From the NCBI GenBank assembly GCA_003255065.1, contig QAOA01008160.1, positions 110,234-174,233 of the forward strand: 64,000 nt of DNA, written 5' to 3'. This document shows positions 57,690-64,000 of this stretch, in pieces. How positions within the stretch are numbered: position 1 is the first letter of the stretch; each line of letters opens with the position of its first letter. The stretch comes from Cercis canadensis (Eukaryota > Streptophyta > Magnoliopsida > Fabales > Fabaceae). The notes under the pieces are model-generated. The model was given only the letters and a program-made list of their open reading frames with translations, was not told where the DNA came from and made no database searches. The translations under genes and the position numbers were made by a program.

Positions 57690-58200
57690 AAGGGCAAATT
57701 TGGAAAGCAAAAGAAAATAGGAAAGTGAGTAGAAATTTCTTCAATGAGGAGATAAAAAAAATCAAAAAAGAAATAGGAAAGTGATTTGAAAGTTCCTAAA
57801 AAGTGAGATAAAAATATCTAAATGATTAAGAAAGGGGATGGAAATTTATAGGGGGGAGAGGGTGAGAACCGAATAGGAGAGAAAATAAGTAACATTCAGA
57901 AAATAGAGAAGTTGGAGACAAAAAGAGGGGCATGTGAGATATTTTATAAAATAAAAAAGACAAGAAAGAGAGAAAAGAGGAAAGCAAGAGACGATTTTCA
58001 GAAAAGGCAAGAAAGAACAGAAAGAAGCAAGAGGCATTCAAGAAGGTGATGAGAAATTTCCTATGAGGATTAGTGTGTACAAGAGAAACAAGAGGGGATC
58101 CATTTTTTGGGGAGCAAAAAAAAGCAAGAGAGGATTTTCAGAAAAGAGTAAGAAGGAAAAGAGAGAGCTACGGAGGCACAAAGGAGAGCAAACTAAGGAG
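57690..58200 (+). repeat. Strongly purine-biased tract
   Basis: About 500 bp in which the plus strand is mostly A and G (runs such as GAAAGAGAGAAAAGAGGAAAG), with few pyrimidines. The open frames that appear on the minus strand (Phe/Leu/Ser-rich) are artefacts of this composition. Confidence 0.7.
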
Positions 58201-60132
58201 TAGGGGGCTCAAGCTTTTTTTTAGTGGTAGAGAAAAGTTTAAATAGAGAAGATAGAGATTCATTCACGAAAGGTTAGTTTCAGCATTTCTTTTTCTTTAA
58301 GTTTTAGTATAGTATATTGATTTTCTTTGTAAATAGTATAGTATATTGATCTTCTTTGTAATGGGTGAACCATCTTTAAATTTGCATTTGATTCCATAAG
58401 TTTTCATCTAAGTTCACCATTTTTCTCTTTGAGTTTTCCATTCATCTACTCTTTTTCACCATTTTTTTTTTTTTTTTTTTTCCAAGAACCCTTTGTGATT
58501 AGAAGCTAAATGAGCTATAATGGGTAGGAGAGTTTTGATGTTCAGTCCACTTCAGTTCTGATTTCTTTCTTTTTCCTTTTCTTTTATTAATTTATCTCAT
58601 TTTTCTATAAATCTCTTGCTGGCTATATTTCTTTGGCTATTTGGTTCTACTTTCCAGGTTTACTTGTCTTGCTATTTCTTTATTTTTGGTATTGGTTTTG
58701 TTTTGATTATTTTCCTTTTCATTTTACATTCTGCTAAGTATGTTTGCTTGGTAATGATTACAAGGGATGGTCCATAGGTGGTTTGGTCTCTCTTTTTCTT
58801 TGAAATCATTTGTCCCCAAATTTGAGATTTATTTGGCTGAGTTCTTTTATTTTTTATATTTGTCAGCCTAAATTTTTCTTTATCAAAACACTAGATTCTC
58901 GTTTCAGTTCTATATGCTTTGCTGGAAATTAGGATTGTTAGCTCCTTCTTGCTTGTGGCTCTTACTGGTATAGGTATCTCTCTTTTTAATTTTGTCTACT
59001 TCATAACGTCTAAGGCCACGTGAGCATAGTTTCTTCTTAATCTGGAATGGCTGGTTAGGGTTGATGTTTCTGATTTGTTAATTTATCTCATTAGGAAGTT
59101 AAAGAAATCTGAGTGGTTGTTGTTTATTATGCTAATGATGTTTATTTGAGTTTAAATATATTTGTTTGGAAAGATTCTTGATGTGAGTTTCTGTTTTATG
59201 AATGAGTGTATGTTCATGCTGCCTTAGTGAAGGTTTAATGTTGAGTGTTTGCTCATACTAAAAAAGAATGGCATGTTTCATTAGTCTGATGTCCTAAATC
59301 ATTGTAGAAACTTCACATTTGTCAATTCATGTTATGCTTGTGCTACTTTTGTGGTAAGTCTAGTATATGGTTAGTGGTTTGGGTGTTGTTCAACTTGGTG
59401 CTATCTATTTTAACAACTATATGTCTATTAGTTTTAAGCCTTAATAAAAGGTTCATTCAGATTTTTTTTCTTTTTTTCTTTTTTTAATTAATTGGTTCTA
59501 ATGGGAATCAAGATCCTCATTTTTCTTTATGTTGGTTCTTGTTGTTTGTGGCAACTAATCTAACATTGTAGTCCTTAGCCCCATTATTTTAGTTTGATTC
59601 ATGAATCTACTTAAGCTTAGATCCATATACATCAATGTTTATTATGCGAGCTTTGGATAAAATGAATCGGGGTCCCCTCTTACTGTTTTATTTATGAATT
59701 GCTATCATCGCTCGAGATGCTTTTTTAGATTTGCTTCCATATGCCAATGGGATTAGGACTACTAGAAATATATTCATCCTTCTATCTTAGCTTCCTTTGA
59801 GCTGTATTGACTCTATCTCAAGAAAATTGCTGCTGCATTGTTCTAGAATTTAAGATAAACTTGGAATGTGACTTATCTGGCTGTAAATTGGTTTTGTATG
59901 GGTTATAAATGTTGCATTTGCTTGCAAATTTTTGCTCTCTAGATGAATAGGTGTTGTTGATTGTTTTTATGTCCATAATTGCATTCTTGGCAAATTATTG
60001 ATTGAAAGAAGTATGTGATGAGGATCAATGTTGACGTGTACTTATAGGCTGATTTTGTTATTTTGTGACACTGCTTCAAGGCATAAAAAAGGAAACAATA
60101 CTTGATTTAGCCATTTTCGGGTCTGTTAGACA

Positions 60133-60600
60133 GCTCTGGCAGCAGTCGGTTTTCTTTTTTTAGATGGAGCTTCAGGGCTCCGAATTAAGTAATGTTGATC
60201 TCATTAGAACCTTAAGATGTATGTATTCATTGGGTATAATTTTCAGATTTTTTCATTGTTTCCCCTGCTCCCAGTTCGAATTCAAAGTTGGCTATTTTTC
60301 TCCTGTTGATTTTTCTCTGGCAGCAGTCAATGTTTTTTTTACATCCTGAGCTACAAGGCTCCATTTGGCATGATTTTCATTTCGTTAGAATCATGAAACA
60401 TGTATATTTCTTGTGTCAAAATATAAAAGTAAAATTCCCTCTCCCCTGTTCCCCATGTTTATTTAAATTTCCTCACTATTTTCTGCACTGTCACATTTTA
60501 GACATTTATCACTTGTTTGCTTCTACTTTGAGCTAGGGACATCCAAATTGCATGCTATCAAATGCACTAGAATCATAGCACCCATACCTTTGCTTTTATG
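60133..60600 (+). repeat. Degenerate ~185-200 bp tandem repeats
   Basis: CTCTGGCAGCAGTC occurs at about 60133 and again at about 60317, each followed by GAGCT-CA-GGCTCC and ATT-GAA-C-T-A-ATGTAT-like text. A weaker third unit starts near 60530 (GAGCTAGGGACATCC). They lie within the proposed long LTR. Confidence 0.55.
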
Positions 60601-61462
60601 TAAACCTTTTTCATGAATTCAGTGACACTCATTTCTAGAATTTGATATGAAATTGCATCATGTTTGGGTTTATTTTGGTTTCCCATATCTCTCTCTTGTC
60701 TAATTTTCCAAATATGGTTTCTTTTCTATTTATGTAAGTGAATAGGACATGTATATACTTCTCTTGTAAAAGATTTAAATTTTTTATTATTTGTTTTGAT
60801 TTCCATGAATATATTTGGCTAACTTGTGTTTTCCTTTGAGTATTTCTCTTCGTATGTTTGATTTGTGGTTGGAGACTTTGACAAGTGAAAGAATGAGAGA
60901 CAAGGAAATTTATCAAAGCGTTTGTTTGATTTTATATTTTTCCCCATTTGAATTTTGAACATCGTACGCTTCTCTCCCCATTCTCGAATAGTATTGTAAT
61001 TTGTAAAGTCGTACATTTGTATAACATTTAGGGATTGTGGTTAGGGTTTACAAAATCTATAGGCCATTTGTCTATCATGGAACGATAAGACTGACTCGGT
61101 CCTATATGGGATGGGTCTCTTTTATCTGACCTGAACAAAAATAAGTGTCACCCTGACGGGCACAATATGTGACGAACGAGTGAAAGGATTTTGAACCAAT
61201 TAAAATTTATGCATGTCATATTTATTTTCTGTCTTTGATTAGTGAATGTAACTTTTTTTAAGAATAAATAAAGTACATTTTTGTTCACATCATGTCGTAT
61301 TCTTTGCATAGCTAATTTAAGGTAACCGTCTCAAGACAGATATTGTAGGGTGCCTAACACTTTCTCCACACATACATAGACTCTCAAACCAATCTTTGGC
61401 ACGCAGACCTTAAAAAAAATAAGAAGGGTTTCCAATTGTACCCTATTTTCTAAAACAATTAG

Positions 61463-61472
61463 TGACGACTCC
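61463..61472 (+). promoter_or_regulatory. Putative retrotransposon primer-binding site
   Basis: TGACGACTCC, close to TGGCGACTC, the complement of a tRNA-Arg 3' end used by Tat/Ogre elements. It is positioned just after the CA end of the candidate LTR. Confidence 0.4.
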
Positions 61473-61479
61473 TGTTTTC

Positions 61480-62548
61480 TTAAATTCAGTCGACCATTTG
61501 TGTCGCGGCTACCCCTCGGGTACGTTGTGAGAAACAATATTGCCTCATATTCATTACGTGACCATGAACCATACATTGTAAAATGAATTCATTGAGAAAT
61601 AAGAGATTTGTGTAAGTAATTGGATAGATTTATAGAGTTATACTAGAGTGAAGTCGGGACCAGACCTTTTTATAATAAAATAGACCCTAATTTCTACTGG
61701 TCTTCGATCCAACATTATCAGCGCTACACGCTCAACAATTGGGCTCAAACCCAATTACAAGGTGGTTTCCAACCCCATTATATAAATTAGATCACTTATC
61801 AAATTTTTTGAGTCCCTTAGAATATCTGATATTATTTGTTCAATTAATAAAAATTAAATTATTTTACTCGTAAGGTTAATATGAATAATATTATATTTTA
61901 TTGATCCATTCTTACACTTGCATATGTCAACAACCAAGATATACTAAACACCTTGCATTAAATCTGCTTAAACTTTTTCCTCTCCAATATCGGCTGTGTA
62001 CACACTTGTGCACATGTACACATTTATATATTTAACCATATTTAACTGTGAAAGTTATTTTATTTGGATCTATATTAAATCCTAGAACACCATAATCAAG
62101 TAACACAATTGGGTTTAGGCAGACCTCTTGAATCTTCGATATTGTCCATGAAATTAAACTGGAAATCTTTCCAATCTGTCATGCCTACTTAATCTACATC
62201 CAAAATTTTATGTTAGTTTGACTAATTATATGGTGCACATATGTCAACATGGAGTTTTCCCCTCCCCTGGGGCATGTAATCCTTGTTTGCAAGAACATGT
62301 TGAGGAGATGGAGATGGATCTTCCTCTACAATTTAATATTAGTCAGTAAAGATTTTGTTATTTTGTCTTCTTCTAATTCATAAAATAACTAAAATTTCTG
62401 TGAGAAAATCTACTGAAGTTTTGATTGGTTAATGTTCAAGTTGATTTTCTCACAGTTCTTCGCGTGATCTGTTTGTCATCCTTGGTGTCTAAGTTCATTG
62501 AACCTTGAAAGATTGCATTTTCAATAATTCGATGCTTCTAAATTAGGA
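61480..62548. other. Non-coding spacer
   Basis: The first ~90 nt (GTCGCGGCTACCCCTCGGGT) may still be element leader. The rest is AT-rich with no gene recognised. Confidence 0.4.
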
Positions 62549-63330
62549 ACCATCCAAAGCCAGTTTTGACTTTAAAAGTATGATTAAACTAACTCTCTAC
62601 CGTTTCCATTGCATACGACTCCTAGTCATTTACTTGCTTGGCAATATGTGTTGAGGGACCTACCTCACATTCACAGCCCACTAATATCCATATGATTTAT
62701 TTTCATTACGCACGTAGGATTATCTAAAGACAATGGTGGAGCCAATTAGATCAAGAGTCAATGGGCACGATTATAGTAAAATCATTTATATACGTAAATA
62801 TGTTCAATTCTAGAACATTGGAACCATCCAAAGCCAGTTTTGACTTTAAAAGTATGATTAAACTAACTCTACTGTTTCCATTGCATACGACTCCTAGTCA
62901 TTTACTTGCTTGGCAATATGTGTTGATGGACCTACCTCACATTCACAGCCCACTAATATCCATATGATTTTTTTTCATTAAATGAAAATTCCCTCTGACG
63001 TCCGTACGGTTATCTAGAGACAATGGTGGAGCCAATTAGTCCTTTACTTGCTTGGCAATACGTACGGTTATCTAAAGAAAAAATTTAGGAGTGGACATAT
63101 TACTCTAATATGATGACATGTTGGTTCCGATAACAAATGACCTAAGTTTACTCTAATATTAATATGATTTTTATAATGCCATTGTGATAGTTGTTAATTT
63201 GTTATGAATGGAGACCAGAAGTTTGCCCAATAAATACAGCAGCAACGGCCATCTGGTACCGATTAGTAAATGTTCAATTCTAGTAAAATCATTTATATAT
63301 GTAAATATGTTCAATTCTAGAACATTGGAC
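62549..63330. repeat. ~270-bp tandem repeat, two copies plus partial units
   Basis: GGAACCATCCAAAGCCAGTT and the following ~200 nt occur at 62549-62758 and again at 62820-63030, nearly identical. The flank AAAATCATTTATATA-GTAAA with TTCAATTCTAGAACATTGGA occurs at about 62779-62820 and again near 63286-63328. A short extra unit (TTTACTTGCTTGGCAATA) sits at 63044. No protein is encoded. Confidence 0.8.
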
Positions 63331-64000
63331 ATTAATTTTAGGATTTCTTTGCAATCAAATTACTTGTTAAAGTAGAATTATAAGTTGTAAAATTTTACAC
63401 ACGGTTAATTAAATAGGATTAGATCTTTTCTTAATCATTAGGATGGACAAGATGCAGTTTCCAAACATTTAAGGGACAATGTGTAAATTTGTAGGGGCAA
63501 TATGTAAATCTGAGGAGGTGCATTATAAATAAATAAAGCCTATAACACCCAATCGCTAAGTGATATTAAGAGATTTTAGGATTTGATTTTTCTGTTTTTT
63601 TATTTGGCCAATGGCGCCAAAATTTCATTGCTGACAAGATATTGTTATTTTTCGGTTCTTGAAATTAGCCAAGTGGCCCAAGCTCATTACGTGCTCAACT
63701 TCTCAAACGTTTCTTCTAGAAAGATTATCCAAAGCCAAAGGTCATTACTAATTAGCACTTAGCACGCATCAAAGAGTGGTGTAGGTGTTAAATAGTGTAG
63801 AATAAAAAAGTTTTACATTGAATAAAAATAAATAAATGAGTGTGATATATAATACTAGAATTAGTCAAAGACTAATGAACTTAAGCTTTTTTATTAAGTT
63901 AGTACTAATTCAAGTATATTATGCTATACAGATTCTTCCTAACACTAGGTTCACATAAAAAAAATGTAAGCATAACATTAAAAAATTTAAGTTCATTTTA
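63331..64000. other. Non-coding end of window
   Basis: AT-rich, nothing recognised. Confidence 0.4.

Larger units (their letters stand above)
57437..61457 (+). mobile_element. Candidate ~4 kb LTR of a Tat/Ogre-like gypsy element
   Basis: The stretch starts TGTAGACATCATTTTTTGTC and ends CTAAAACA, the TG...CA form of LTRs, and is followed within 6 nt by TGACGACTCC, one mismatch from TGGCGACTC, the tRNA-Arg primer-binding site typical of Tat/Ogre elements. The sequence just before the end (GGGTGCCTAACACTTTCTCC) also resembles the conserved 3' part of such LTRs. A length of ~4 kb is normal for this lineage. Inside are a purine-rich block (57690-58200) and degenerate tandem repeats (60.1-60.6 kb). 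The internal region is lost soon after the primer site. The identification is by motif memory; no coding domain supports it. Confidence 0.45.

Noticed and set aside
57826..58041. Two Phe/Ser/Leu-rich minus-strand frames
   Set aside because: Artefacts of the purine-rich tract on the plus strand.

Overview
This is nuclear DNA from a eudicot plant. It is AT-rich, its genes carry many short GT-AG introns, and the gene families and repeats are plant-specific: a phytosulfokine precursor, a chloroplast PHYLLO gene, an F-box/FBD gene, and LINE, copia, Tat-like and MITE debris. The species cannot be fixed by reading; a woody rosid would fit. All gene models here were built by hand from reading frames and splice sites.

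Left part (0-19 kb, gene-poor): a broken F-box/LRR/FBD gene (minus, 0.84-2.1 kb), a two-exon phytosulfokine precursor (plus, 4.4-4.7 kb) and a single-exon group-S bZIP factor (minus, 7.7-8.2 kb). The last two lie between two copies of a ~0.6 kb dispersed repeat (2.6-3.1 and 10.1-10.75 kb). From 10.8 to 19.6 kb only an orphan exon-like block and MITE traces were found.

Centre (19.7-36.4 kb): a three-exon ZIP-family metal transporter (minus) stands head to head with a 28-exon PHYLLO gene (plus). PHYLLO encodes about 1721 residues: a transit peptide, a MenF-like part without the chorismate-binding domain, then MenD, MenC and MenH. One plastid polypeptide therefore covers the isochorismate-to-DHNA-precursor steps of phylloquinone (vitamin K1) synthesis. 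The ~1 kb between the two start codons holds a tandemly duplicated promoter block with site II (TGGGCY) motifs and an ACGT-core element.

Right part (36.4-64 kb): two ~70% identical small membrane proteins of unknown function (minus, 38.5 and 42.2 kb), the 3' end of a LINE, an exon-1 pseudogene of a type II peroxiredoxin (44.2 kb), an intact 277-residue four-helix membrane protein of unknown function (plus, 50.8 kb), about 4 kb of decayed, duplicated Ty1/copia pol remnants with an LTR (52-56.6 kb), a candidate ~4 kb long LTR of a Tat/Ogre-like element (57.4-61.5 kb), and a ~270 bp tandem repeat near 62.6-63.3 kb. No tRNA, rRNA or CRISPR array was found. Two unresolved bases (N) occur at 45987 and 48718.
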